Below, in pieces: positions 32,006 through 41,368 of a stretch of DNA of 64,000 bases. This DNA comes from an uncultured Roseateles sp. (GTDB lineage Bacteria > Pseudomonadota > Gammaproteobacteria > Burkholderiales > Burkholderiaceae_C). The position numbers were made by a program, and so were the translations under genes. Each line of letters starts with the position of its first letter. Position 1 is the first letter of the stretch. The stretch is taken from contig NZ_CAMFJS010000001.1 in assembly GCF_945956965.1 (NCBI RefSeq), positions 299,191 to 363,190 of the forward strand, in the 5' to 3' direction. The notes beneath the pieces are model-generated. The model searched no databases. It saw only the letters and a list, made by a program, of their open reading frames with translations, and was not told the DNA's origin.

Positions 32006-32476
32006 CTACAACTCAAAGGCCGTGGTCTTTTTGATGGTGCGCAGCACCAACATGGAGTTGGAGCGAGCCACGCCCGGCAGATGCATCAGCACGTGGCTGT
32101 GCAAGCGCTCCAGATCTTCGGCGTCTTTGTAGGCGAAGCGCATCAGGTAGTCATTGGTGCCGGCGACGTAAAAGCAATCGAGGATCTCGGGGATATCACG
32201 CACCGCTTGCTCAAAAGCGCCCAGCGCCTGCGGCGTCATGCGCTCCAGATTGACGATGGTGTAGCTGATGCCGGGCTGGCCAATGGCCTTGGGATTGATC
32301 AGCGCCACATAGCCGCTGATGACCCCCGCGTCTTCCAGCGCCTTGACCCGCCTCAAACAGGCCGAGGGAGAGAGGTGAACCTGCCCGGCCAACTCCACAT
32401 TGGAGAGCCGTCCATCCTTTTGCAAGGCATTGAGAATATTGCGATCAATCGCATCCAAATTCACTTCCGAACTCAT
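32006..32476 (-). CDS. AsnC/Lrp-family transcriptional regulator
   Basis: 156 residues. N-terminal helix-turn-helix (LDAIDRNILNALQKDGRLSN through SPSACLRRVKALEDAGVI) followed by the RAM ligand domain (SYTIVNLERM, LDCFYVAGTNDYLMRF). Divergent from the first transaminase of the polyamine cluster across 138 bases, so it probably regulates that gene or the cluster in response to an amino acid or polyamine product. No PuuR is seen nearby. Confidence 0.93.
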   Translation of the reverse strand: MSSEVNLDAIDRNILNALQKDGRLSNVELAGQVHLSPSACLRRVKALEDAGVISGYVALINPKAIGQPGISYTIVNLERMTPQALGAFEQAVRDIPEILDCFYVAGTNDYLMRFAYKDAEDLERLHSHVLMHLPGVARSNSMLVLRTIKKTTAFEL

Positions 32477-32614
32477 TTTTCGAATTTTCTGCCGCTAGAG
32501 CGCAAGATCATCGCACGAACGTGCATAAGCAAGGGTTTGACCGAGCCTGTAAGCGCAAGCACATTGCGCGTCACTCTCCCTAAACTGAGCGTCAGTTAAA
32601 GGAGAACTTGGCCC

Positions 32615-33922
32615 ATGTCTCAGAACCTCGATGCCTACTGGATGCCGTTCACGGCGAATCGACAATTCAAAAAATCTCCGCGCCTGATCACCGGCGCCGA
32701 CGGCATGTATTTCCGCGACGACAAGGGTCGCCAGATCCTCGACGGCGTGGCCGGCCTGTGGTGCGTCAATGCCGGCCATAACCGCCCACGCATCGTCAAA
32801 GCGATTCAAGAACAAGCGGCCGAGCTGGACTTCGCACCGCCCTTCCAGATGGCGCATCCCAAGGCCTTCGAGCTGGCCACGCGCCTGACCGAAATCACCC
32901 CGGCGGGCTTGAACAAAGTGTTCTACACCAACTCCGGCTCCGAATCGGTGGAGACGGCGCTGAAGATGGCCATTGCCTACCACCGCGTGCGCGGCGAAGG
33001 CGCGCGCACCCGCTTGATCGGCCGCGAGCGCGGCTACCACGGCGTCAACTTCGGCGGCATCTCGGTCGGCGGCATGGTGGGCAACCGCAAGATGTTCGGC
33101 ACCATGCTGGGCGGCGTGGACCATATCCGCCACACCCATGACCCGGTGCGCAATGCTTATTCCGTTGGCCAACCTGCGTATGGCGCAGAGCTGGCCGATG
33201 ACCTGGAGCGCATGGTCGCCCTGCACGACGCGTCCACGATCGCAGCCGTCATCGTCGAACCCGTGGCCGGCTCCACCGGCGTGCTCGTCCCACCGCAGGG
33301 TTATCTGCAGCGCTTGCGCGAGATTTGCGACAAGCACGGCATCTTGCTGATTTTTGACGAGGTCATCACCGGCTTTGGCCGCACCGGCCAGCCCTTTGCG
33401 GCGCAGACCTTCGACGTCACGCCTGATCTGATGACCGTGGCCAAGGGCCTCACCAATGGCTGCGTGCCCATGGGCGCGGTGCTGGCCAAGCAGCACATCT
33501 ACGACACCTTCATGACCGGGCCCGATCATCTGATCGAGTTCTTCCACGGCTACACCTACTCGGCCCACCCGCTGGCTTGCGCCGCTGCCATCGCCACCCT
33601 GGACACCTATGCCGAAGAAGGCTTGCTGACCCGCGCCAGCGAGATGCAGAACTACTTCGCCGAAGGTCTGCACTCCCTCAAGGGTGAGCCGCATGTGATT
33701 GATGTGCGCAATATCGGTCTGGTGGGCGGCGTAGAACTGGCGCCCCTGCCGGGCGAGCCCGCCAAGCGCGCTTTCAATGTGTTTCTGGATTGCTGGGAAC
33801 AAGGCTTGCTCATCCGCACCACCGGTGACACCATTGCCCTGAGCCCACCGCTGATCATCGAGCGCAGCCACATCGATCACATCATCGCCACCCTGCGCTC
33901 AGCTCTGCGCCGGGCCGCCTAA
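32615..33922 (+). CDS. Omega-amino acid--pyruvate transaminase (class III)
   Basis: 435 residues. The PLP lysine is in TVAKGLTNGCVPMGAV; the phosphate-binding TNSGSESVETALKMA and LIFDEVITGFGRTG complete the fold type I class III site. NLDAYWMPFTANRQFKK near the start is the mark of the beta-alanine/omega-amino acid:pyruvate group. It may convert beta-alanine or GABA, products of polyamine breakdown, with pyruvate as acceptor. SD AAAGGAGA precedes the ATG by about 10 bases. Confidence 0.92.
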   Translation: MSQNLDAYWMPFTANRQFKKSPRLITGADGMYFRDDKGRQILDGVAGLWCVNAGHNRPRIVKAIQEQAAELDFAPPFQMAHPKAFELATRLTEITPAGLNKVFYTNSGSESVETALKMAIAYHRVRGEGARTRLIGRERGYHGVNFGGISVGGMVGNRKMFGTMLGGVDHIRHTHDPVRNAYSVGQPAYGAELADDLERMVALHDASTIAAVIVEPVAGSTGVLVPPQGYLQRLREICDKHGILLIFDEVITGFGRTGQPFAAQTFDVTPDLMTVAKGLTNGCVPMGAVLAKQHIYDTFMTGPDHLIEFFHGYTYSAHPLACAAAIATLDTYAEEGLLTRASEMQNYFAEGLHSLKGEPHVIDVRNIGLVGGVELAPLPGEPAKRAFNVFLDCWEQGLLIRTTGDTIALSPPLIIERSHIDHIIATLRSALRRAA

Positions 33923-33962
33923 GACTCACCCGAGCCACCCAACGAGGATTTGCCTAGCGTTT

Positions 33963-35276
33963 ATGACTTTACTGAGCATCGACCGCGATCTGAGCCGCGA
34001 CTCCTACTACCAGGCCAGTGCCAAGCGCACTGAATCTTTCGCCTCCTTGCAGGAGAACATCAGCGCCGATGTTGTCATCGTCGGCGCCGGCTTGGCGGGC
34101 TTGTCGGCCGCCATCGAGCTGGCGCAGGCCGGCCGCCAAGTGGTGCTGCTGGAAGCGGGATTGGTCGGCGGCGGCGCCTCCGGCCGCAATGGCGGGCAGG
34201 CCATCCACGGGCTGGCCTGCGACCAAGAAACCATCGAGGCTCAAGTCGGCCTGAGCGAGGCCAAGAAGATCTGGGCCATGACGCTGGAAGCGCTGGACAT
34301 CATCAAGCAGCGCTGCAGCGAGCACCACATTGAGGCCGACTGGCAAGATGGCTTCTTGAGCCTAGCGACCTCGCCGGGCAAAGCCAGTCAACTGCTGCAG
34401 TGGCAGCAGCGCATGGCCGAGGTCTACGACTACCCGATGACGCCGATCACGGCGCAAGAAATTCAAGAGTGGATTGCCAGCCCCCGCTTTTGTGCCGGTG
34501 TGCATGACCCGCGCTCGGGCCATCTGCATCCGCTGAAGTACTGCCTGGGGATGGCCGCAGCAGCACGCAAACTGGGCGTGCGGATTTTTGAGAATTCCGC
34601 CGTCACCCGACTCGATGAGGGTCAGGTCTTGACTGTGCACACGGCGCAAGGCCAGGTGCGAGCCGCTCAGGCCCTGCTGGCCGGCAATGTCTATCTGCAA
34701 GAAGTTGCCCCCAGCCTGGCGCCCACTCTTGGTGCACGCATCATGCCGGTAGGCACCTATATCGTGTGCAGCGAGCCCATCGAAGCCAGCCGCATGCAAG
34801 GCTTGATTCCCAGCCGCTCCGCCGTGTGCGACACCAACTTCGTGCTGGACTATTTCCGGCCGACCGCCGACCAGCGCATGCTTTACGGCGGCCGGGTCAG
34901 CTACAGCACCGCCTCGCCGCGCTCGGTGAAGGACAGCATGCGCCAACGCCTGCTGCTGAGCTTCCCGCAATTGCATGACGCTGGTATGGAATTTGCGTGG
35001 GGAGGGTTTGTGGATATTTCTATGAATCGCGCTCCTGATTTTGGCCGCCTCGGTGCCGCTCGCAATGTTTACTACCTGCAAGGGTTCTCGGGCCACGGCC
35101 TGGCCCTCACCGGATTGGCTGGACGCGTTGTGGCCGAAGCCATGCAGGGCGATAGCTCACGCTTCGATGTTTTTGCACAGTTGCGCCATCACCCCTTCCC
35201 GGGTGGCAAACTGTTCCGCATGCCCGCACTGGTTTTGGGCATGGCTTACTACCGTTTGAAGGACTTGTTAGCGTGA
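33963..35276 (+). CDS. puuB: Gamma-glutamylputrescine oxidase-like FAD oxidoreductase
   Basis: 437 residues of the DAO family. The N-terminal DRDLSRDSYYQASAKR is shared with PuuB/OrdL, followed by the FAD motif VVIVGAGLAGLSAAIELAQ near residues 37-55 and a C-terminal YLQGFSGHGLALTGLAG FAD-closing motif. PuuB oxidises gamma-glutamylputrescine to the aldehyde, releasing ammonia and peroxide. It overlaps the PuuD-like gene by GTGA. Assignment rests on sequence plus the adjacent puuD, puuA and aldehyde dehydrogenase. Confidence 0.88.
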   Translation: MTLLSIDRDLSRDSYYQASAKRTESFASLQENISADVVIVGAGLAGLSAAIELAQAGRQVVLLEAGLVGGGASGRNGGQAIHGLACDQETIEAQVGLSEAKKIWAMTLEALDIIKQRCSEHHIEADWQDGFLSLATSPGKASQLLQWQQRMAEVYDYPMTPITAQEIQEWIASPRFCAGVHDPRSGHLHPLKYCLGMAAAARKLGVRIFENSAVTRLDEGQVLTVHTAQGQVRAAQALLAGNVYLQEVAPSLAPTLGARIMPVGTYIVCSEPIEASRMQGLIPSRSAVCDTNFVLDYFRPTADQRMLYGGRVSYSTASPRSVKDSMRQRLLLSFPQLHDAGMEFAWGGFVDISMNRAPDFGRLGAARNVYYLQGFSGHGLALTGLAGRVVAEAMQGDSSRFDVFAQLRHHPFPGGKLFRMPALVLGMAYYRLKDLLA

Positions 35277-36076
35277 AGCGCGAATCCATGAACCGAAGCA
35301 AGCCGCTGGTCTTGGTGCCGGGATGCAATCGCCCGGTGGGCGATCACCCTTTCCACATCGTCGGCAAAAAGTACATCGACGCGGTGCGTCTGGCCGGCTG
35401 CCTGCCCCTGGTGGTGCCAGCCTCCACCGAAGATGAGCTGGATGAGCTGATGGCGCTGGCGGACGGCTTGCTGCTGACCGGTTCGCCCTCGAATGTGCAT
35501 CCCAGCCATTTCGATGAAGAGGTGCACAACCCCGAACTGCCGCTAGACCCGACCCGCGACGCCTGGACCCTGCCGCTGATTCGCGCCGCCGTGGCCAAAG
35601 GCCTACCGATCTTTGCCATCTGCCGCGGCTTTCAGGAGACCAATGTGGCCCTGGGTGGCAGCCTGCACCAAGCCGTTCAAGAGCAGCCCGGCTTGCGTGA
35701 CCACCGCGCACCGGAAAATCAGCCGCCCGAGATTGCCTACGCCCCGCAGCACCCGGTCAACATCATGCCCGGCGGCGTGCTGGAACAACTGCTGGGCCAC
35801 GGCACGGTGATGGTCAATTCCCTGCACGGCCAAGGCGTCAAGCAATTGGCGCCGGGCTTGCGCATCGAGGCGGTCGCGCCCGATGGCCTGGTCGAAGCCT
35901 TCAGCGTTGAGGCCAGCCCCGGCTTTTCGATTTGCTTGCAGTGGCATCCGGAATGGCAAGCAGCAGAGAACCCCGTGTCCATGGCCTTGCTGAAGGCCTT
36001 CGGGGAGGCGTGCAAGGACTACCGCGCAAGCGGCAACAAACCCATGGTGGAGGCGGTTCGAGACCCTGAGACGTAG
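35273..36076 (+). CDS. puuD: Gamma-glutamyl-gamma-aminobutyrate hydrolase (PuuD-like)
   Basis: 267-residue class I glutamine amidotransferase-like hydrolase. The nucleophile Cys is in AICRGFQETNVALGG, the histidine and glutamate in LQWHPEWQ. It releases GABA from gamma-glutamyl-GABA. The GTG at 35273 overlaps the puuB stop; an ATG five codons later (35288, MNRSKPLVLVPGC) is an equally plausible start. Followed by a 73-base gap with a long hairpin before puuA. Confidence 0.9.
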   Translation: MKRESMNRSKPLVLVPGCNRPVGDHPFHIVGKKYIDAVRLAGCLPLVVPASTEDELDELMALADGLLLTGSPSNVHPSHFDEEVHNPELPLDPTRDAWTLPLIRAAVAKGLPIFAICRGFQETNVALGGSLHQAVQEQPGLRDHRAPENQPPEIAYAPQHPVNIMPGGVLEQLLGHGTVMVNSLHGQGVKQLAPGLRIEAVAPDGLVEAFSVEASPGFSICLQWHPEWQAAENPVSMALLKAFGEACKDYRASGNKPMVEAVRDPET

Positions 36077-36078
36077 TG

Positions 36079-36143
36079 CCTTTGTTCGCTGGTCCCCCAC
36101 ACCCCCGGGCGCCTAGGGCCCCGGGATCAATGACGAACAAAGG
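36079..36143 (+). promoter_or_regulatory. Long hairpin covering the puuA ribosome-binding site
   Basis: CCTTTGTTCG (36079-36088) pairs perfectly with CGAACAAAGG (36134-36143). The right arm contains AAAGG, the Shine-Dalgarno of puuA (ATG at 36150). The loop holds a second GC palindrome CCCGGG...CCCGGG. This could limit puuA translation or act as an mRNA processing structure. Confidence 0.6.
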
Positions 36144-36149
36144 AATCTC

Positions 36150-37517
36150 ATGGTTAACCGCAACAACTTCACCTTCAGCGAACTCGAAACCTGGCTGCAA
36201 GAGCAGCGCGTGACAGAAATTGAATGCCTGGTGCCGGACTTGACCGGCGTGGCGCGCGGCAAGATCTTGCCCCGCCAAAAATTCACCGAAGACCGCGGCA
36301 TGCGTTTGCCCGAAGCGGTGGTGGCGATGGGCGTGACGGGCGAATTCCCGGAAGAAGGCCCGTACTACGACGTCATCAGCCCCAACGACCGCGATATGCA
36401 CTTGCGCGCCGACCCCACCACGGCCCGCCTTGTGCCCTGGGCAGTGGACCCCACCGCGCAAATCATCCACGACTGCTTTGACCGCGACGGCGAGTTGGTA
36501 CCCTTCGCCCCCCGCTCGGTGCTGCGCCGCGTTTGCGGCTTGTTCGAAGCCGAGGGCTGGGACCCGGTGGTGGCGCCTGAACTCGAGTTCTATCTGGTGG
36601 CGCGCAATAGCGATCCCGACATGCCGCTGAAGCCGCCGATCGGCCGCTCCGGCCGCGCCGAAACCTCGCGCCAGGCTTACTCCATCGACGCCGTCAACGA
36701 GTTCGATCCGCTGTTCGAAGACGTCTACGAATACTGCGAAAAGATGGAGCTCAACGTCGACACCTTGATTCACGAGGTCGGCGCCGGGCAGATGGAAATC
36801 AACTTCTTCCACGCCCACCCCATGGGCTTGGCCGACGAAGTCTTCTTCTTCAAGCGCACGGTGCGTGAGGCGGCGCTGCGCCACGATATGTTCGCCACCT
36901 TCATGGCCAAGCCGATTGCCGGCGAGCCGGGCAGCGCCATGCATATCCACCAAAGCGTGATCAACAAGAAGACCGGCCGCAATCTGTTCAGCAACGAAGA
37001 TGGCTCGGCCAGCGACGAATTTCGCTGGTACATCGGTGGCTTGCAGAAATACATTCCCGCCGCCATGGCCTTGTTCGCGCCCTATGTGAACAGCTATCGC
37101 CGCCTGGCTCGCCACACCGCCGCCCCCATCAATATCCAATGGGGCACCGACAACCGCACCGTGGGCATCCGCTCGCCGCTGGCGCCGCCACAGGCACGTC
37201 GGATCGAGAACCGCGTCATCGGCGCCGATGCCAATCCCTATGTGGCTTTGGCGGCCACGCTGGCCTGCGGCTATCTGGGCATCAAGAACAAGATCGAGCC
37301 CTCGCCCGAGTGCAAGGGTGACGCCTATCTTGGTGACTTCCAGTTGCCACGCAGCCTGGGCGAAGCGCTGACACTGTTGCGTGAAGAGAAGGAACTCGCA
37401 GCCATCCTGGGCGAGCAATTCGTGACCGTCTACACCGAGATCAAGGAGATCGAGTACGCCGAGTTCATGAAGGTCATCTCACCTTGGGAGCGTGAGCATC
37501 TGCTCTTGCATGTTTGA
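36150..37517 (+). CDS. puuA: Glutamate--putrescine ligase (glutamine synthetase family)
   Basis: 455 residues. The N-terminal ECLVPDLTGVARGKILP, GAGQMEINFFHA, and FMAKPIAGEPGSAMHIHQS blocks are those of the PuuA/GlnA-like group; IQWGTDNRTVGIR holds the conserved substrate/ATP arginine. ATP-dependent formation of gamma-glutamylputrescine is the first step of the Puu route. Glutamine synthetase proper would contain the adenylylation tyrosine loop, which I do not see. Coupled closely to the next transaminase (37 bases). Confidence 0.92.
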   Translation: MVNRNNFTFSELETWLQEQRVTEIECLVPDLTGVARGKILPRQKFTEDRGMRLPEAVVAMGVTGEFPEEGPYYDVISPNDRDMHLRADPTTARLVPWAVDPTAQIIHDCFDRDGELVPFAPRSVLRRVCGLFEAEGWDPVVAPELEFYLVARNSDPDMPLKPPIGRSGRAETSRQAYSIDAVNEFDPLFEDVYEYCEKMELNVDTLIHEVGAGQMEINFFHAHPMGLADEVFFFKRTVREAALRHDMFATFMAKPIAGEPGSAMHIHQSVINKKTGRNLFSNEDGSASDEFRWYIGGLQKYIPAAMALFAPYVNSYRRLARHTAAPINIQWGTDNRTVGIRSPLAPPQARRIENRVIGADANPYVALAATLACGYLGIKNKIEPSPECKGDAYLGDFQLPRSLGEALTLLREEKELAAILGEQFVTVYTEIKEIEYAEFMKVISPWEREHLLLHV

Positions 37518-37554
37518 ACCCAGGCCACGCAAGCAAAGATATCAGGAGAACCGC

Positions 37555-38937
37555 ATGAGCAATACCAAACGTAGCACCGCCGAATGGCAAGCGGCCGACT
37601 CGCGCCACTTCCTCCACCCATTTACCGACTTCAAGGGTCTGGCCCAAAAGGGCGCGCGCATCATCGAGAAGGCCGACAACATCTACCTCTGGGACAGCGA
37701 GGGCCACAAAATCCTCGACGGCATGAGTGGCCTGTGGTGCGTCAACGTGGGCTATGGCCAGCAGTCGCTGGTGGATGCCGCCACCGCGCAGATGAAGGAG
37801 CTGCCCTTCTACAACGCCTTCTTTCAGACCTCCACCACACCGGCCATCGAGCTGGCGGAAGTGTTGGCCGAGATCGCGCCCCCTGGCTTCGAGCATGTGT
37901 TCTTCACCAGCTCGGGCTCGGAAGGCAATGACACCGTGGTGCGCATGGTGCGGCGCTACTGGGATGTGCTGGGCCAGCCCGAGCGGCAGATCATCATCGG
38001 CCGCAACAACGGCTATCACGGCTCCACCATGGCCGGCGCCTCGCTGGGCGGCATGAGCGGCATGCATGCGCAAGGTGGCCTGCCCATTCCCAATATCTGC
38101 CATATCGAGCAACCGCATTGGTTTGAACTGGGCGGCACGCAAAGCCGCGAGGAATTCGGCATCACCGCTGCGCGTTGGCTGGAAGAGAAGATCCTCGCCG
38201 TCGGCCCAGAGCGGGTGGCCGCTTTCATCGGAGAGCCGATTCAAGGCGCCGGTGGCGTGATCGTGCCGCCTTCTACCTACTGGCCCGAGATCCAGCGCAT
38301 CTGCGATAAGTACGGCATCTTGCTGGTCAGCGACGAAGTGATCTGCGGCTTTGGCCGCACCGGCAACTGGTTCGGCTGCGAAACCGTCGGATCCAAGCCC
38401 GACCTGATGACCTTCGCCAAGGGCGTGACCTCCGGTTACATCCCCCTGGGCGGTGTGATGGTGGGTGAGCGCGTGGCGCGCGTGCTGATCGAGCAAGGCG
38501 GCGAGTTCAACCACGGCTTCACCTACTCCGGCCACCCCACGGCCTGTGCGGTGGCCCTGGCCAATCTCAAGCTGCTGCGCGAGCAAGACACGGTGCGCAA
38601 GGTGCGCGAAGAACTCGGCCCCTATTTGGCCAAGCGTTTTGCCGAACTCAATGAACACCCACTGGTGGGCGAAACCCAGACCTGCGGCATGATGGGCGCG
38701 GTGCAATTGGTGAAGGACAAGGCCACACGCCAAGCCTTCGACAGCGCCCTGGAAGTCGGCATGATGTGCCGTGCGCACTGCTTTGCTAACGGCCTGATTA
38801 TGCGGGCTGTGGGCGACCGCATGATCGTGGCGCCACCGCTGGTGATGACGCTGGCGCAGATCGACGAAATGATGGCGCTGATCACACTTTGCCTGGATCA
38901 GACGCTGGCTCAACTCAAGAGCCAGGGCCTGCTTTGA
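37555..38937 (+). CDS. spuC: Putrescine--pyruvate aminotransferase (SpuC-like, class III)
   Basis: 460 residues. The PLP lysine lies in MTFAKGVTSGYIPLGGV; SSGSEGNDTVVRMVRRYW and LVSDEVICGFGRTG complete the site. The HFLHPFTDFKGLAQKGARI opening is typical of putrescine/polyamine:pyruvate transaminases of the SpuC type. It provides a glutamyl-independent route from putrescine to 4-aminobutanal. ATG at 37555 is preceded by AGGAGAA; the longer frame overlaps puuA and is not used. Confidence 0.9.
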   Translation: MSNTKRSTAEWQAADSRHFLHPFTDFKGLAQKGARIIEKADNIYLWDSEGHKILDGMSGLWCVNVGYGQQSLVDAATAQMKELPFYNAFFQTSTTPAIELAEVLAEIAPPGFEHVFFTSSGSEGNDTVVRMVRRYWDVLGQPERQIIIGRNNGYHGSTMAGASLGGMSGMHAQGGLPIPNICHIEQPHWFELGGTQSREEFGITAARWLEEKILAVGPERVAAFIGEPIQGAGGVIVPPSTYWPEIQRICDKYGILLVSDEVICGFGRTGNWFGCETVGSKPDLMTFAKGVTSGYIPLGGVMVGERVARVLIEQGGEFNHGFTYSGHPTACAVALANLKLLREQDTVRKVREELGPYLAKRFAELNEHPLVGETQTCGMMGAVQLVKDKATRQAFDSALEVGMMCRAHCFANGLIMRAVGDRMIVAPPLVMTLAQIDEMMALITLCLDQTLAQLKSQGLL

Positions 38938-38947
38938 CCTCAAGCCC

Positions 38948-38972
38948 ACGGGGCTGAAGCAGCCCCGTTTTG
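38948..38972 (+). terminator. Intrinsic terminator between spuC and potF
   Basis: A perfect 9-bp stem ACGGGGCTG/CAGCCCCGT with loop AAG, followed by TTTTG. The T run is short, so read-through into potF is possible. Confidence 0.7.
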
Positions 38973-39105
38973 TCACGGGAATTGGGGCCAGATGTCGCCC
39001 CGTTCGGGTAATGGCGGATGGGGCCAAGCTGTCCCTGGCCCTAGACTGATTTTTGACAGTTTGTCCCTAGCTCAACCTCGCTCAACACTTCAGGAGTGTC
39101 ATTTC

Positions 39106-40221
39106 ATGATCGCTAAAAATCTTCGCCGTCTGGGCTGCCTGGGTTTTGCCATTGCGGCTCTGCTGGGCGCCAATGCCCATGCGCAAGAAGAAGAAAAGGT
39201 CCTGAACGTTTACAACTGGTCGGACTACATCGCCGAAGAAACGCTCAAGAACTTTGAGAAGGAAACCGGCATCAAAGTGCGCTACGACATTTTCGACAAT
39301 AACGAAATCGTCCACGCCAAACTGGTGGCCGGCAAGACCGGTTATGACATCGTCGTGCCCTCGAGCTACTGGGCCAAGTTGCAGGCCGACGGTGGCCTGC
39401 TGCGCAAGATCGACAAGTCGCAGATTCCGAACTACAAAAACCTCGACCCTGATCTGCAATCACAGCTGGCCAAGCTGGATCCGGGCAATGAGTACATGGT
39501 GAATTGGCTCTGGGGCTTCACCACCGTGGGCATCAACGTCGACAAGGTCAAAGCCGCACTGGGCAGCACCCCCATGCCCGACAACGTCTGGGACCTGATC
39601 TTCAAGCCCGAGTACATCTCCAAACTCAAGAGCTGCGGCGTGAGCTTCCTGGACTCCGCCACCGAAGTGGTGCCGGCCGCCCTGCACTATCTGGGCAAGC
39701 CCGCCTACAGCAAGAACCTGTCGGACTACGCCGCCGTGCCGGCGCTGCTGAAGTCGATCCGTCCCTCGGTCACCTTGTTCAGTTCTTCGGGCTATATCAA
39801 CGATATGGCCAATGGTTCCATCTGCCTGGCACTGGGCTGGTCGGGTGACATCAATATCGCGCGCCAACGCGCCATTGACGGCAAGACCGGCCAGAAGATC
39901 GAAGCCCTGATTCCGAAGAACGGCGGCATCATCTTCATGGACACCATGGTGATTCCGGCCGATGCCAGCCACCCCGGCAATGCGCATAAATTCATCAACT
40001 ACATCTTGCGCCCCGAGGTCCACGCCAGCTTGACCAACAAGGTCTTCTACGCCAATCCCAACAAGGAATCGAAGAAGTTCATCAAGCCCGAAGTGGCCAA
40101 CAACCCCAGCGTCTTCCTGAGCGACGCGGACATGAAGCGCATGGCCACACCCGACGCGATCAACAACGACGTACGGCGCCAGATGACACGCATGTACACC
40201 TCGTTCAAGACCGGTCTATAA
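39106..40221 (+). CDS. potF: Polyamine-binding periplasmic protein PotF-like
   Basis: 371 residues. Signal peptide MIAKNLRRLGCLGFAIAALLGANAHAQ (cleavage near 26; sequence abbreviated to its motif: basic start, hydrophobic core, AHA-Q). LNVYNWSDYIAEETL is the PotD/PotF signature, and WLWGFTTVGIN and LALGWSGDINIA line the polyamine site. The ATG at 39106 follows CAGGAGTG. First gene of the PotFGHI-type importer; the longer frame upstream lacks a signal sequence. Confidence 0.93.
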   Translation: MIAKNLRRLGCLGFAIAALLGANAHAQEEEKVLNVYNWSDYIAEETLKNFEKETGIKVRYDIFDNNEIVHAKLVAGKTGYDIVVPSSYWAKLQADGGLLRKIDKSQIPNYKNLDPDLQSQLAKLDPGNEYMVNWLWGFTTVGINVDKVKAALGSTPMPDNVWDLIFKPEYISKLKSCGVSFLDSATEVVPAALHYLGKPAYSKNLSDYAAVPALLKSIRPSVTLFSSSGYINDMANGSICLALGWSGDINIARQRAIDGKTGQKIEALIPKNGGIIFMDTMVIPADASHPGNAHKFINYILRPEVHASLTNKVFYANPNKESKKFIKPEVANNPSVFLSDADMKRMATPDAINNDVRRQMTRMYTSFKTGL

Positions 40222-40264
40222 GCCCCTGCATCTGCGCGAATAAGAAAACTTTCGAGGAGGAGCG

Positions 40265-41368
40265 ATGAGCTCAAGCCCGGCCTATCTGCAAATTCAAAAC
40301 GTAGTGAAAGACTTTGGGGGCGGCTCCATTGCCGTCAACAATGTGTCCATCGACATTGCCAAGGGCGAGATCTTTGCGCTCTTGGGCAGTTCAGGCTGTG
40401 GCAAGACCACTTTGCTCCGCATGCTGGGCGGCTTTGAAACGCCGACCAGCGGCCGCATCATCTTGAATGGGCAGGACCTGGCGGGCTTGCCGCCCTATGC
40501 CCGGCCCATCAATATGATGTTCCAAAGCTATGCCTTGTTTCCCCACCTGACGGTGTGGGACAACATCGCCTTCGGCCTGCGGCGCGATGGCATGCCCAAG
40601 GATGAGATTGGCTCTCGCGTCGAAGCCATGCTCAAGCTGGTGCAGCTGGGCAAATTCGCCAAGCGCAAGCCGCATCAGCTCTCGGGCGGCCAACAGCAGC
40701 GCGTGGCCTTGGCGCGCAGCCTGGCCAAGAAGCCGCAACTGCTCTTGCTGGACGAGCCCCTGGGCGCGCTGGACAAGAAGCTGCGCGAAGAAACCCAGAT
40801 CGAGCTGGTCAACATCATCGAAGACGTGGGTGTGACTTGCGTGATGGTGACCCACGACCAAGAAGAAGCCATGACCATGGCCACCCGCATCGCGGTGATG
40901 AGCGAGGGCAGCATTCTGCAGATCGGCGCCCCGGCCGACATCTACGAAACGCCAGCCACCCGCTTCGTGGCGGACTTCATCGGCAACGTCAATATGATGG
41001 AAGGCAGCTTGTCGAGCGACAACCCTGACCACGTCATCATCGACTGCGCCGACTGCCAACACTATGTTGGCCACGGCATCACCGGCGTGGCCGGCATGGC
41101 CGTCAGCGTGGCCTTGCGGCCCGAGAAAATTCGCCTCAGCACCGACAAGCCCGCCAATCCGCTGGGTGAGTACAACCAGGTGCTGGCCAAGGTGCGTGAG
41201 CTGTCCTATTTCGGCGCCTTCACCCTCTATCACCTGCAGCTGCCCAGCGGCCAGATCATCAAGGTGAGCGAAAGCAATCTGGAGCGCCACCGCAGCGATC
41301 CCCTGACCTGGGACCAAGAGGTCTGGGCCAGCTGGTCGCCCACCTCGCAAGTGGTGCTGACGCAATGA
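40265..41368 (+). CDS. potG: Polyamine ABC transporter ATP-binding protein
   Basis: 367 residues. Walker A GSSGCGKTT near 44-52, ABC signature LSGGQQQRVALARSLA near 139-154, Walker B LLLLDEPLGALD, H-loop VTHDQEEAMTM, and a C-terminal TOBE domain (about 290-365). A strong GAGGAGG ribosome-binding site lies just before the ATG. Its stop overlaps the next permease gene (ATGA). Confidence 0.96.
   Translation: MSSSPAYLQIQNVVKDFGGGSIAVNNVSIDIAKGEIFALLGSSGCGKTTLLRMLGGFETPTSGRIILNGQDLAGLPPYARPINMMFQSYALFPHLTVWDNIAFGLRRDGMPKDEIGSRVEAMLKLVQLGKFAKRKPHQLSGGQQQRVALARSLAKKPQLLLLDEPLGALDKKLREETQIELVNIIEDVGVTCVMVTHDQEEAMTMATRIAVMSEGSILQIGAPADIYETPATRFVADFIGNVNMMEGSLSSDNPDHVIIDCADCQHYVGHGITGVAGMAVSVALRPEKIRLSTDKPANPLGEYNQVLAKVRELSYFGAFTLYHLQLPSGQIIKVSESNLERHRSDPLTWDQEVWASWSPTSQVVLTQ

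Noticed and set aside
35901..37418. 505-codon open frame antisense to puuA
   Set aside because: Opposite a complete glutamine synthetase-family gene; His/Ala/Val-rich shadow translation.
37474..39027. 517-codon open frame antisense to spuC
   Set aside because: Opposite a complete class III transaminase; no motif in the antisense product.
39053..39058. TTGACA before potF as a -35 element
   Set aside because: No -10-like hexamer at 16-18 bases downstream, so it was not annotated as a promoter.
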